A stretch of 7,486 nucleotides of DNA from Spirochaetaceae bacterium. GTDB lineage: Bacteria > Spirochaetota > Spirochaetia > Treponematales > Breznakiellaceae. The stretch is from assembly GCA_031280115.1 (NCBI GenBank), contig JAITHF010000225.1, forward strand, positions 1 through 7,486, written 5' to 3'. A program made the position numbers and the translations under genes. This document shows positions 1 to 6,774 of this stretch, one piece after another (within the stretch, counting starts at the first letter, position 1; each line of letters starts with the position of its first letter). The notes under the pieces are model-generated. The model made no database searches and had not been told where the DNA came from. It saw nothing but the letters and a program-made list of their open reading frames with translations.

Positions 1-1
1 C

Positions 2-829
2 CGATATCTCTTCTCCTCATTGTTCTTCGCGGTTTTTCTCTCATGCGTTATTATTGCCTTGGCGGGTCCGCGATGGGGGCGGAGGATCGTTATGGAATAC
101 CGACGAGGTGTTGATGTAATGTTCGCGTTCGACGTATCCCGCAGTATGGACGTGCAAGACAGTACGCCAGCCGGCGAAAAGTCCCGTCTGAAACACGCGG
201 CGGACATTGCGCGTGCTATGATCGCCGCTTCCCAGGGCATCCGGTTCGGAGCCGCCATAGGCAAGGGACAGAGCTTGCTCGCAGTGCCGTTGACATACGA
301 CGTTGAAACAATACGCGTTTTTTTGGAAAGCCTTTCAACATCAATTATTGCCGGAAAAGGAGGGACCAATCTGGAACGCCTGCTTGACGCCGCGTCTCAA
401 GGTTTCCAAAATACCCTGCCGACCAAACGATGTATGCTGGTCTTTTCTGACGGTGAGTCTTGGTCAGGTTCTCTTTCCGCAGCCCTTGACCGACTAGACG
501 CCGCCGAAATAACCGTTGTTGCAGTCGGCATGGGAACCGAAGCTGGCGGTCCGGTTCCCCAAGAGAGCGGGGAACCGCCGCCCATAAGTTACCGCCGGGA
601 AGCGGCGCTGCGGAACATTGCCGAGCGAACCGGTGGCTTATATGTTGACCCAAACCGGGAAGACGCCCCGAAAGTCTTGGAACAGTATTTCATTGCTCTG
701 TCCCATCAAACGGGTATCAAAGGGTATAAGATTGAGGAGCAAGCGCGGTGGCGTATTTTCATGCTTATCGGTCTTGCAAGTTTCGGTCTGGCGAAAATAC
801 TTGAGAAAAGGATGCGCGGGCGTGGCTAG
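2..829 (+). CDS. batB: BatB-like von Willebrand factor A membrane protein (5' end cut off by window)
   Basis: The frame is open from base 2 with no stop, so the true start lies upstream and 275 residues are visible. An in-frame TTG at 20 falls inside a membrane helix and is not a credible start. Visible residues 3-21 are hydrophobic and end in GPRWG, as after the second N-terminal helix of BatA/BatB proteins. The VWA domain follows with a complete metal-binding (MIDAS) site: D44-x-S46-x-S48, T122 in GGTN, and D150 in SDGE. A C-terminal membrane helix spans about 251-266, followed by a basic tail. The VWA domain is therefore probably periplasmic or surface-facing and may bind protein partners through Mg2+. 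The family is named from the Bacteroides aerotolerance operon, but its biochemical role is unsettled. The batB rather than batA assignment rests on its position directly before the TPR gene, which it overlaps by 8 nt. Confidence 0.85.
   Translation, partial: RYLFSSLFFAVFLSCVIIALAGPRWGRRIVMEYRRGVDVMFAFDVSRSMDVQDSTPAGEKSRLKHAADIARAMIAASQGIRFGAAIGKGQSLLAVPLTYDVETIRVFLESLSTSIIAGKGGTNLERLLDAASQGFQNTLPTKRCMLVFSDGESWSGSLSAALDRLDAAEITVVAVGMGTEAGGPVPQESGEPPPISYRREAALRNIAERTGGLYVDPNREDAPKVLEQYFIALSHQTGIKGYKIEEQARWRIFMLIGLASFGLAKILEKRMRGRG
808..812 (+). promoter_or_regulatory. Ribosome binding site deciding the TPR gene start
   Basis: AAGGA lies 9 nt before GTG 822, inside the last codons of the VWA gene. 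It supports GTG 822 over the earlier in-frame start at 618, which would overlap the VWA gene by more than 200 nt. Confidence 0.6.
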
Positions 830-1430
830 GCGGCTTTTACGAATCTTCTGGATAGCCCTGCTTCCCTGTTCATGCGCCAAGATTCAGGGAAAACTCTTCA
901 TTATGGAAGGAAATTTTTTCAATTCCAGAGGGATGTATACCGAAGCTATCAGTTCCTATCTGAAAGCCCAAGAGTATCCTGAAGCCCGCTCATACGCGGA
1001 ACTTGGCCTAGGCTCGGTGTATTTCTCCCTCGACGAGGGATCCGTGGCGCTTGAGCGGTTTGCTGCCGCCGCTGACGCGCTTAAAGCCGCGCCGAAAGCG
1101 CGGTATCCTGAACTGATATATCGGATTCAGTATAATACCGGCGTGGCGCGCTTCAAAGAAGGGGATTATGCCGGAGCGTCCCGGGCTTTCCGGTCGGCGC
1201 TGGAAGCTGACGGGAGCCGGATTGAGGCAAAGCGCAATCTGGAACTGAGCCTTTTGTCCCTTGCCCAAAAGAAAAATACTCAGGCGGTCTCACAGGAAGC
1301 CGCGCTCGCCAGTGATGAAGCGCGGGATCAAAACGCCCCGTTATTTGAATATCTCCGCCAAAAGGAACAAAATCAATGGAAAAGCCGGGAATGGATAGAA
1401 GACGCGCCGCCTTCGGAGCCGGATTATTGA
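822..1430 (+). CDS. batC: BatC-like tetratricopeptide repeat protein
   Basis: This 202-residue protein starts at GTG 822, overlapping the VWA stop by 8 nt. The N-terminus MARRLLRIFWIALLPCSCAK is a basic stretch, a hydrophobic core and then LPCSC. That suits a signal peptide, and C16 or C18 could be lipidated under the relaxed spirochaetal lipobox, although neither matches the classical box well. The mature part has TPR-like helical pairs: about residues 26-60 (MEGNFFNSRGMYTEAISSYL), a second pair with a GLGSVYFSL turn, and a clear BatC-type unit YNTGVARFKEGDYAGASRAF followed by IEAKRNLELSL. The C-terminus, with LRQKEQNQWKSREW and a terminal PDY, resembles my memory of spirochaetal BatC-like proteins. 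Its likely role is scaffolding with the neighbouring VWA and BatD proteins at the envelope; the exact function is unknown. Confidence 0.85.
   Translation: MARRLLRIFWIALLPCSCAKIQGKLFIMEGNFFNSRGMYTEAISSYLKAQEYPEARSYAELGLGSVYFSLDEGSVALERFAAAADALKAAPKARYPELIYRIQYNTGVARFKEGDYAGASRAFRSALEADGSRIEAKRNLELSLLSLAQKKNTQAVSQEAALASDEARDQNAPLFEYLRQKEQNQWKSREWIEDAPPSEPDY
1361..1366 (+). promoter_or_regulatory. Ribosome binding site deciding the BatD start
   Basis: AAAGGA lies 9 nt before ATG 1376. It favours that start over the in-frame ATG at 1391, which has only a poorly placed GGGA before it. Confidence 0.55.
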
Positions 1431-2797
1431 CCACCCTGTTGTGCGGAATTTTCTCCGCCCAAGCCCAGCAGGATTATTCTGTACCCCTTGCGGTGGAAGT
1501 ACAGACATCTCCAGAAGAGCCGGCGCTTGGTTCCCCGTGGATCATTACTTTTCTGGTGGACCACCCTTCCCCTTCGGAAGTCTCTGTCCATTATCCGCCG
1601 CTGCCTCAAAGCCTTTCGCTGGAAAGTATCAGAACCGGCGCGCGGCTGGAAAGGGTGCAGGGCACGGATTTTAGGAGGTTTACCGCTATAGAGTTCTGGC
1701 TTCTCCCGCAAAAGCCCGGACCCATACGGTTGATGCCCTTTGAGATCGCTGTTTTAGAAAAACAGGCTTATGTAAGTCCGGTTATTTCCGCATATATTCA
1801 AGGAACCCTTACGGAGCCGTATTGGGCTTGGAGCGTCCCGAAATCCCTTGCCGTCGGCGAGGCCGGCGAACTGTCTCTGCGGCTTTTTAACTGGGATCCG
1901 GCAAAGCCTCCGCCAAAACCGGAACTCCTAGAGCGCGGCGTTCCGGTTCATACTATTCTTGAGGAGAAACCGCTGTCCGAATCCGACATAAAACAAGGAA
2001 TTGTGCTGCGTTTAACCGTAATCCCTCTTAACGGCGCGGTTTTTACGTTGGATGCGCTTCATATTCGACATGAAGGCGCGGTTCTGACAGTTCCGCCGCT
2101 CAGTATCCCGCTCGTTCCGGCGCATAAAAACGAGAATAAGAATGAGGAAAAAACTCCCGAAGAGAAAAGCTCTGTCCCCCTCATGGAGGCTCGTGAAACC
2201 CCGCCTATTCCATTTCCTGAAACGTTGGCCGCAGTATTCCCGCCATTGCGGCCGGGCTATGAAAATATCCTGCGAAAGATACGGGGCCTGTGGGATGAAG
2301 GGGACAGAGCTCAGGCTTTGGCAGAACTGAGGCAGCGCGAGCGGGACCATCTTGCAGGACCCTGCTTCATGTTGACGCGGCGGGAGGCGGAACAGCGGCT
2401 GGGGTTCGAGGTTTCTCCTGACGAGGTCTGGCACCCTCGATCTCTTGCGCTCTTTTTCTTACTCATAAGCCTTGGGGGGCTTGCTTTTCTGGGATTTCTT
2501 TCTCAGCCGCTGGTTATTTCAAAAAGAAAAATCCCCCTGTTTCGAGGGGCGGTCTTTGCGGCGCTTCTGGTGAGTGCCGGCGCAGCCGGACGGACGCTCG
2601 CAGGCACCCGTTCTCAAGCGGTGCTGCGGGAGGACGCGCCTGTTTATAGGATACCTGACGAGGCCGGCGGCATAAGCGCCTATTTTAAGGAGGGCGAGCC
2701 TGCGCGTATCCTTTCTACTTCCGAATATTGGATAAATATAGAAACCCTTGACGGCAGAATAGGCTGGGCGCGAAAGGATACCATCATTTTGTATTAG
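1376..2797 (+). CDS. batD: BatD-like membrane protein with C-terminal SH3-like domain
   Basis: This 473-residue protein begins with a signal peptide: basic RRR at 8-10, a hydrophobic core at 12-26, and likely cleavage after AQA at 28-30. Residues about 31-248 are beta-rich, as in the exported part of BatD ('oxygen tolerance') proteins. A charged Lys/Glu/Asn linker (about 249-270) leads to a helical segment (about 283-345; LRKIRGLWDEGDRAQALAEL) that looks like a single TPR-like pair. Two membrane helices follow at about 355-375 and 387-405. The last 60 residues (from about 412) resemble a bacterial SH3 domain, with a DAPVY opening strand and a DGRIGWARKD closing segment. Such domains often bind peptidoglycan or peptides. 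The gene overlaps the TPR gene by 55 nt, pointing to coupled translation. The family call comes from operon order, topology and general sequence character; the SH3 assignment is slightly less sure. Confidence 0.8.
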   Translation: MEKPGMDRRRAAFGAGLLTTLLCGIFSAQAQQDYSVPLAVEVQTSPEEPALGSPWIITFLVDHPSPSEVSVHYPPLPQSLSLESIRTGARLERVQGTDFRRFTAIEFWLLPQKPGPIRLMPFEIAVLEKQAYVSPVISAYIQGTLTEPYWAWSVPKSLAVGEAGELSLRLFNWDPAKPPPKPELLERGVPVHTILEEKPLSESDIKQGIVLRLTVIPLNGAVFTLDALHIRHEGAVLTVPPLSIPLVPAHKNENKNEEKTPEEKSSVPLMEARETPPIPFPETLAAVFPPLRPGYENILRKIRGLWDEGDRAQALAELRQRERDHLAGPCFMLTRREAEQRLGFEVSPDEVWHPRSLALFFLLISLGGLAFLGFLSQPLVISKRKIPLFRGAVFAALLVSAGAAGRTLAGTRSQAVLREDAPVYRIPDEAGGISAYFKEGEPARILSTSEYWINIETLDGRIGWARKDTIILY

Positions 2798-2807
2798 TGA
2801 TGTGTAT

Positions 2808-2812
2808 GAGGG
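2808..2812 (+). promoter_or_regulatory. Ribosome binding site deciding the Smr gene start
   Basis: GAGGG lies 7 nt before ATG 2820. The other in-frame starts, GTG 2802 and ATG 2814, lack a well-spaced site, so 2820 is preferred. Confidence 0.55.
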
Positions 2813-2819
2813 AATGGGA

Positions 2820-3359
2820 ATGGATTTTGGCGATATTCTTGACGAGTGGGACCAGCTGACCAGTAAACCTCAAGGCACCAAAAAGAAGTTGAAGCAGAAC
2901 GCCCGGGCTTCTTCCAAAACTGAAACGCCTCGTGCGGCCCCGCCGGTAAAGCCGGCGCCGGTTCATCCGCTTACCCAATGGCTTGCGGAAAACGAGGTGT
3001 ATGATAAAGACCAGGGGGATGATGAAGCGGAGGCGGCAGACAGTACGGAACAGAAATACCGAAAAAAACTGCTCCGCAAAAGAGCCGACGCGATGATTGA
3101 CCTGCACGGCCTTGACAAGTTACAAAGCTGGAATAAACTGATTGCTTTCTTTGAAAACAGCAAAAAGCACGGATTAAAGAAACTTATTATCATTCATGGC
3201 AAGGGCAATCATTCACCGGGAGAGGCGGTGCTGAAAGATATTGTCAAGCGCTACATCAAGATCTGCCCCTTTGCGGGGGAAAGCGGCCACGAAAAACCAG
3301 AGTACGGCGGATCAGGGGTTACCTGGGTTTTATTAAAAAATGACGGCCTTGACGGATAG
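2820..3359 (+). CDS. Small Smr-domain protein
   Basis: This 179-residue protein, from ATG 2820, begins MDFGDILDEWDQ, which I recall as typical of treponemal Smr proteins. Residues about 18-85 are charged, low in complexity and probably disordered (Lys/Ala/Pro/Glu-rich). The C-terminal half is an Smr domain: DLHG at 94-97, HGKG at 126-129, and the closing GGSGVTWVLLK. Smr domains occur alone or fused to MutS2. Stand-alone bacterial members are nicking or RNA-cleaving nucleases in tested cases, and related proteins act on collided ribosomes. The DLHG and HGKG motifs are intact, so activity is plausible, but the substrate cannot be read from sequence. The gene follows BatD by 22 nt and probably shares its transcript, although a functional link to the Bat proteins is not evident. 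Confidence 0.88.
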   Translation: MDFGDILDEWDQLTSKPQGTKKKLKQNARASSKTETPRAAPPVKPAPVHPLTQWLAENEVYDKDQGDDEAEAADSTEQKYRKKLLRKRADAMIDLHGLDKLQSWNKLIAFFENSKKHGLKKLIIIHGKGNHSPGEAVLKDIVKRYIKICPFAGESGHEKPEYGGSGVTWVLLKNDGLDG

Positions 3360-3436
3360 TTCTTACCGGCCCCATACTTCTAGGCAGCAAGGGGTGTTCC
3401 GCCGGTTTGGATCTGCCTGTTTCGGCAAACACTGCG

Positions 3437-3452
3437 CCGCCCTTAGGGGCGG
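3437..3452 (+). terminator. GC-rich hairpin after the Smr gene, possible weak terminator
   Basis: CCGCCC-TTAG-GGGCGG forms a perfect 6-bp stem with a 4-nt loop in the gap between the Smr gene and dnaN. No T-run follows, so a classical Rho-independent terminator is not supported. It could be a processing or insulating hairpin. Confidence 0.3.
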
Positions 3453-3468
3453 GTGCGGCTGCGGACGG

Positions 3469-3497
3469 TTGAGTATCCGCCTTAAATATGTTATATT
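3469..3497 (+). promoter_or_regulatory. Candidate sigma70 promoter for dnaN-recF
   Basis: TTGAGT (3469-3474) and TATATT (3492-3497) are separated by exactly 17 nt. They sit in a locally AT-rich patch, and transcription would start near 3504. The dnaN start codon is about 42 nt from the -10 box, with GGAGA at 3523-3527 as the ribosome binding site (11 nt before ATG 3539). Spacing and AT content support it; it is not experimentally shown. Confidence 0.6.
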
Positions 3498-3538
3498 TTG
3501 AAAAATAAATTAACCTGAGAACGGAGAATAAAGCCCTT

Positions 3539-4639
3539 ATGAAATTTACATGCGACCGAAGCGTGCTGCTTAAAGAAATCGCTATAGCCCAGGAAATCAT
3601 CAGTTCAAAAAACGCCGTTTCCATCTTGTCCAATATCTATATCGCGGCGGACCATGGGGACCTGATCATTAAAGCCACTGATATGAAGGTGAATTTTGAA
3701 ACCAAAGTGCCGGTAACGGTGCTGGAGCCCGGAATAACCACCGTGTTCGGGGGTAAATTCCTGGAAATCATCAACGCCATACCCGAAGGGGAACTGGAAT
3801 TTGAGCATAACGAAAGCAAAATTACCATAAAGCCCGCCCGCAAGCGGGTCAAGTTCCAGTTAAAGAGCATAGCCGCGGAGAATTTCCCCCCGTTTCCCGC
3901 GCCGGACATGGAGCGCCTTTTTGAAATCCCGATCAAAATGTTCAAGGAGATGATACAGCAGACGGTATTCGCCGTTTCCGACGACGAGAGCCGCTACCAG
4001 ATGAACGGGATATTCTTTATAAAGAAAGAAGGCGCTTTCGTCATGGTTGCCACTGACGGCAGGCGCCTTGGGTTTATCAAAAAAGAAGCGCCCCAGGAGG
4101 TTAAGGATTTTTCTGGAATCATCATCCCCCCTAAGATGCTCCAGATTATTATGAAACGCGCCGGGGACGAAGGGCTTGTCTCGGTTTCCGTGACAGACAA
4201 GATGCTCTTTGCCCGGTTCGGTTCGTACAACCTTTCTTCGATGCTGATTGACGGAACCTTCCCAAACTATGAGCGGGTTATTCCTGAAACGCAAAGCAGC
4301 GTTTTTACGGTGAACCGGCTTGAACTGCTTGACGCGCTCAAGCGGGTTTCCCTGCTGGTGGAACAAAAATCCCACCGGATATACCTGGGGCCTGCCCCGG
4401 GTTCCCTGTCGGTTTATTCAGAGGAGAGCGATCTGGGAGCGGCCAAAGAGGAAATCGCCTGCAAATACGACGGCCCGGAGGTGGCTATCGCCCTTAACTA
4501 CCGCTACATCGAGGAACCCTTCCGAGTTATGGATACTCAGGAAATCAGCATCTATTTTACGGACCCGAACAAGGCCATAACCGTAAAGCCCGCGCCGGAA
4601 AAAGATTTCTTTCATATTGTGATGCCTATGCAGCCGTAA
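3539..4639 (+). CDS. dnaN: DNA polymerase III subunit beta (sliding clamp)
   Basis: At 366 residues this is full length for the bacterial beta clamp. Two such subunits form a ring around DNA that tethers the replicative polymerase and recruits ligases, mismatch-repair proteins and other factors through a hydrophobic pocket. The N-terminus (MKFTCDRSVLLKEIAIAQ) and the segment AVSILSNIYIAADHGDLIIK are typical of the first clamp domain. The central VATDGRRLGFIKKE and DGTFPNYERVIP are hallmark segments of the middle domain. The protein ends in HIVMPMQP, matching the conserved C-terminal MPM(R/Q) tail that lines the partner-binding pocket. No frameshift or missing segment is seen. It has its own promoter candidate upstream and leads directly into recF. 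In many bacteria, including T. pallidum, dnaA precedes dnaN; here an Smr gene does. Confidence 0.98.
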   Translation: MKFTCDRSVLLKEIAIAQEIISSKNAVSILSNIYIAADHGDLIIKATDMKVNFETKVPVTVLEPGITTVFGGKFLEIINAIPEGELEFEHNESKITIKPARKRVKFQLKSIAAENFPPFPAPDMERLFEIPIKMFKEMIQQTVFAVSDDESRYQMNGIFFIKKEGAFVMVATDGRRLGFIKKEAPQEVKDFSGIIIPPKMLQIIMKRAGDEGLVSVSVTDKMLFARFGSYNLSSMLIDGTFPNYERVIPETQSSVFTVNRLELLDALKRVSLLVEQKSHRIYLGPAPGSLSVYSEESDLGAAKEEIACKYDGPEVAIALNYRYIEEPFRVMDTQEISIYFTDPNKAITVKPAPEKDFFHIVMPMQP

Positions 4640-4642
4640 ACC

Positions 4643-5734
4643 GTGTTATTTTCAGCCCTGCGGACGCGCTCGTTCCGCAATCTTGCTGACATGGAGGTTG
4701 AAACTCAGGGAAAGGATGTGTTTCTCATAGGCGAGAATGGGCAGGGAAAGACCAATTTTCTTGAGGCCGTGTATTTTTGCGCCTACGCCTCGTCTTTCAG
4801 GGGCGCGCCGGACCATGAGATGGTGCGTACTGGAGAGGCGGGCTGTTCCGCTGGGGCTCAGTTTTCAGGCTCCCTGTACAACCAGGTGCTCCTCAAGTTC
4901 GAGCGGGGGCGCAAGGCAGTCTATCTTGACGGAAAGCGGGTAAACGACCGCCGGGACCTGCTCTCGGTGGTTCCCTGCATTGTGTTCTGCCACGAGGATC
5001 TCGAATTCGTGGCCGGAAGCCCTGAGCGGCGGCGCTGGTTTTTCGACCAGAATCAGAGCCTCTACGATCCGCTTTACCTTGACGACCTGCGTAACTACCG
5101 GCAGGCCCTTAAAACCCGCAACGCGCTCCTTAGGAAAGCCAAACTCACCGGCGGGAACGCCCGGGCCGTGCTGGACGCCATAGACCCGCAAATCGCGCGG
5201 TACGGCCTGCCCCTTATGGAGAAGCGGCGGGATACGGCGGAGCAGTTTTCCCGGGTCTTCGGCTCCCTCTACGCGGAGGTTGCCGGCATAGACCATATTG
5301 GGATCCGCTACCTTTCATCATGGAAGGCCGGGACCTATGAGGGGGTTATCGCGGGCCTTGGGGAGCGGCGGGAACAGGACCTTGCCTCTGGCGTTACCCT
5401 TGCCGGCCCCCATCGGGACCGGTATATCTTTCATCGGGAGGGCAGCGAGTTTTGCGCCAAAGCTTCTACTGGGCAGCGCCGGCTTCTCTCACTTCTTTTA
5501 CGTGTTGCCCAGGCCCGGCGTTTTCGGGAGATAACCGGCAAGCATCCGGTATTTTTGCTGGATGACGTGCTTTTGGAGCTTGATCCTGAGAAGCGGCGGA
5601 AGTTTCTGGCGGTCATGCCTGAATACGATCAGGCGTTTTACACGTTTCTGCCGGAGGAACCTTTTGAGCGCTACCGCAAGCCTGACACGCTGGTCTATCA
5701 TGTTATAAACGGATGCCTCAGCCGCCCCCCATAG
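4643..5734 (+). CDS. recF: DNA replication and repair protein RecF
   Basis: This 363-residue protein is full length for RecF, an SMC-like ATPase that helps RecO and RecR load RecA at single-strand gaps and stalled forks. It starts at GTG 4643, only 3 nt after the dnaN stop and without a clear Shine-Dalgarno site, so translation probably depends on ribosomes finishing dnaN. The opening LRTRSFRNL is the family's first strand. The Walker A motif is GENGQGKT at 30-37, followed by NFLEAVYF. A long coiled or lever region contains the RecF-type RRRWFFDQ segment. The ABC signature is STGQRRLLSLLL (about 275-286), Walker B is PVFLLDDV with D-loop LELD (about 303-315), and the C-terminal segment has QAFYTF. 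All catalytic motifs are intact. The stop codon lies next to a CCCCC-ATA-GGGGG hairpin. Confidence 0.97.
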   Translation: MLFSALRTRSFRNLADMEVETQGKDVFLIGENGQGKTNFLEAVYFCAYASSFRGAPDHEMVRTGEAGCSAGAQFSGSLYNQVLLKFERGRKAVYLDGKRVNDRRDLLSVVPCIVFCHEDLEFVAGSPERRRWFFDQNQSLYDPLYLDDLRNYRQALKTRNALLRKAKLTGGNARAVLDAIDPQIARYGLPLMEKRRDTAEQFSRVFGSLYAEVAGIDHIGIRYLSSWKAGTYEGVIAGLGERREQDLASGVTLAGPHRDRYIFHREGSEFCAKASTGQRRLLSLLLRVAQARRFREITGKHPVFLLDDVLLELDPEKRRKFLAVMPEYDQAFYTFLPEEPFERYRKPDTLVYHVINGCLSRPP

Positions 5735-5738
5735 GGGG
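5726..5738 (+). repeat. Short GC hairpin across the recF stop codon
   Basis: CCCCC (5726-5730), an ATA loop, and GGGGG (5734-5738) span the TAG stop of recF (5732-5734). There is no T-run, so a termination role is unproven. It may mark the boundary of the repeat-rich region that follows. Confidence 0.3.
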
Positions 5739-5779
5739 ATTCAGGCGCTTCTTGCGGCGGGAGGGTTTGCGATTTTAGT

Positions 5780-5945
5780 CACAACCCAGAAGCGGCGCCT
5801 CATCGCGCTTCGATGGCGCACTGGCTCACAGCACGTCGCCTTTATAGGTGGTTTGGAGGGCAGCCTCCGGCTGTTTCAGCAGTCGTGGTTTGCACTATGA
5901 GCCGCGAACCATGAAGCGCCGGTAAAAAAGCCTCCAAATTCTCTT
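5780..5945 (-). repeat. Diverged intergenic repeat copy, inverted relative to the copies at 6929-7371
   Basis: This fills most of the 216-nt gap between recF and the convergent gene; I see no gene in that gap. On the minus strand it reads AATTTGGAGGCTTTTTTACC, then CGGCGCTTC, CTGCTGAAACAGCC, a CAGCC-GGA-GGCTG hairpin (5873-5861), CCCTCCAAACCACC and TAAAGGC. The plus-strand copy at 7253-7371 has the same blocks in the same order: AATTTGGAGGGCTTTT, TCGGCACTTC, CAGCC-TCC-GGCTG, CCCCCAAACCCCCC, CTAAGGC. The distance from AATTTGG to CAGCC is 67 nt here and 68 nt there. The two are therefore relatives, with many substitutions. No terminal open reading frame or transposase is present. Confidence 0.65.
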
Positions 5946-5950
5946 CTTCT

Positions 5951-6691
5951 TCAGGGTCCGGCTCCGGCGCCAAGGGGGTTGTCCGCACGGGGGATGATGA
6001 TTGCCGCAACCGGCCCCCAGGGGCCTTGTTCCCCCTTTGAGTTCACGTACCGGGCGCAGAAATACCCCACTTTGCCCCCTTCTTCAGGGGGGAACGAGGC
6101 GCGCTCCCGTTTCCGGTTCGTGTCCAGCCACTTAAAAAGGCCCTCTCCGGAGGACGGCGGGGCCATAAGGTAATGCTTGGCGCCTGCGGCCTCCTCCAAC
6201 GTCGCCCCTGCATGGGGCATAACCCCCCGGAACAGCTCAACATGGCAGCCCTCCGCCGGCCTGTCCCCGGGCATAAGGTTTATGTCAACTACCACCGTGT
6301 TGTACCCTTCGTAGCGCAGAACAAGCAAAACATGGCTTTCCGGGCGCGCGGCGGGGGTCATAACCGTATCCCTGGGCTTCAGGAGCAGCGACACAAGGTC
6401 CTCATCCAAAAGGGGGGGCTGTTTGAAGTACCGGTCCTTGATTTCCCGCATGTGCGCTTCAAGGGCGGCAAAGGCGGCGTTCACCCTGGCGGTGAGAACC
6501 GGCGTGCGGAGCGCCGGGGACGCAAGGTCAAGCGCGTCCTGTGCCGCGGTAATAAGGTCGTGGAGCGCGGTGATAACCGTGTTCGGGATACCCCATGACC
6601 CCCCCTTGAAGGCGAGGGCGTTTTCCCACACCCGGGCCATGATAAGCACCAGGGCCCTTACCCGCGGGAACCAGTCTTTTTGTTTTCCCAT
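5951..6691 (-). CDS. Hypothetical protein: helical N-terminal half and Fn3-like beta C-terminal half
   Basis: This 246-residue protein starts at ATG 6691, with AAGGAG (6708-6703) 11 nt upstream. It has no signal peptide or membrane helix. Residues about 10-95 look like an amphipathic helical domain with landmarks DWFPR (6-10), WGIP (33-36), RTPV (62-65) and IKDRYF (84-89). After a PP-containing linker, residues about 115-232 alternate like a beta-sandwich, with VELFRGVMP, a KHYLMAPPSSGE segment, and a closing YFCARYVNSKGEQGPWGP (210-227). That ending resembles the last strands of an Fn3-like fold. I recall this layout from a multi-copy hypothetical family in termite-gut treponemes and other gut bacteria, but cannot verify it here. 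The terminal PLGAGAGP tail looks like an addition. The gene converges on recF and lies between inverted repeat copies. Function is unknown; a cytoplasmic, or non-classically exported, binding protein is only a guess. Confidence 0.8.
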   Translation of the reverse strand: MGKQKDWFPRVRALVLIMARVWENALAFKGGSWGIPNTVITALHDLITAAQDALDLASPALRTPVLTARVNAAFAALEAHMREIKDRYFKQPPLLDEDLVSLLLKPRDTVMTPAARPESHVLLVLRYEGYNTVVVDINLMPGDRPAEGCHVELFRGVMPHAGATLEEAAGAKHYLMAPPSSGEGLFKWLDTNRKRERASFPPEEGGKVGYFCARYVNSKGEQGPWGPVAAIIIPRADNPLGAGAGP

Positions 6692-6725
6692 ATTTTTATA
6701 AACTCCTTATAGGGTAAAGAATTAC

Positions 6726-6768
6726 AGCCCCCGTATAGGGGCTCCTGTATCATACGGGGCTTCGCCCC
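6726..6768 (-). promoter_or_regulatory. 5' leader of the hypothetical gene with competing hairpins
   Basis: On the minus-strand transcript, GGGGC-GAA-GCCCC (6768-6756) can fold first, and AGCCCC-loop-GGGGCT (6743-6726) can fold next. Alternatively CCCCGTAT (6759-6752) can pair with ATACGGGG (6736-6729) over a 15-nt loop, which excludes both. The ribosome binding site lies about 18 nt after the last arm. This is an attenuator-like geometry seen directly in sequence. No known riboswitch class is recognised, and no convincing promoter was found. Confidence 0.4.
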
Positions 6769-6774
6769 TTTGCC

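Noticed and set aside
3360..3538. Replication origin upstream of dnaN
   Set aside because: There is a modest AT-rich patch but no DnaA-box cluster and no dnaA; the patch is explained by the promoter.
3860..4375. 171-codon minus-strand frame inside dnaN
   Set aside because: It lies entirely opposite the unmistakable dnaN gene, lacks a ribosome binding site and has no recognisable domain.
5713..5778. A 21-codon frame (MPQPPPIGGFRRFL...) overlapping the 3' end of recF, considered as a remnant of the DUF721/DciA-like gene that often follows recF
   Set aside because: It has no ribosome binding site and no recognisable similarity to that family, and is too short to judge.
5785..5830. tRNA or small structured RNA in the recF downstream gap
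   Set aside because: The only structure is an imperfect stem (CATCG/CGATG plus a bulged GCGC/GCGC). No cloverleaf, anticodon arm or T-loop motif is seen.
6173..6598. 141-codon plus-strand frame opposite the hypothetical gene
   Set aside because: It is a shadow of the minus-strand gene, with Arg/Gly-rich composition and no ribosome binding site or family resemblance.
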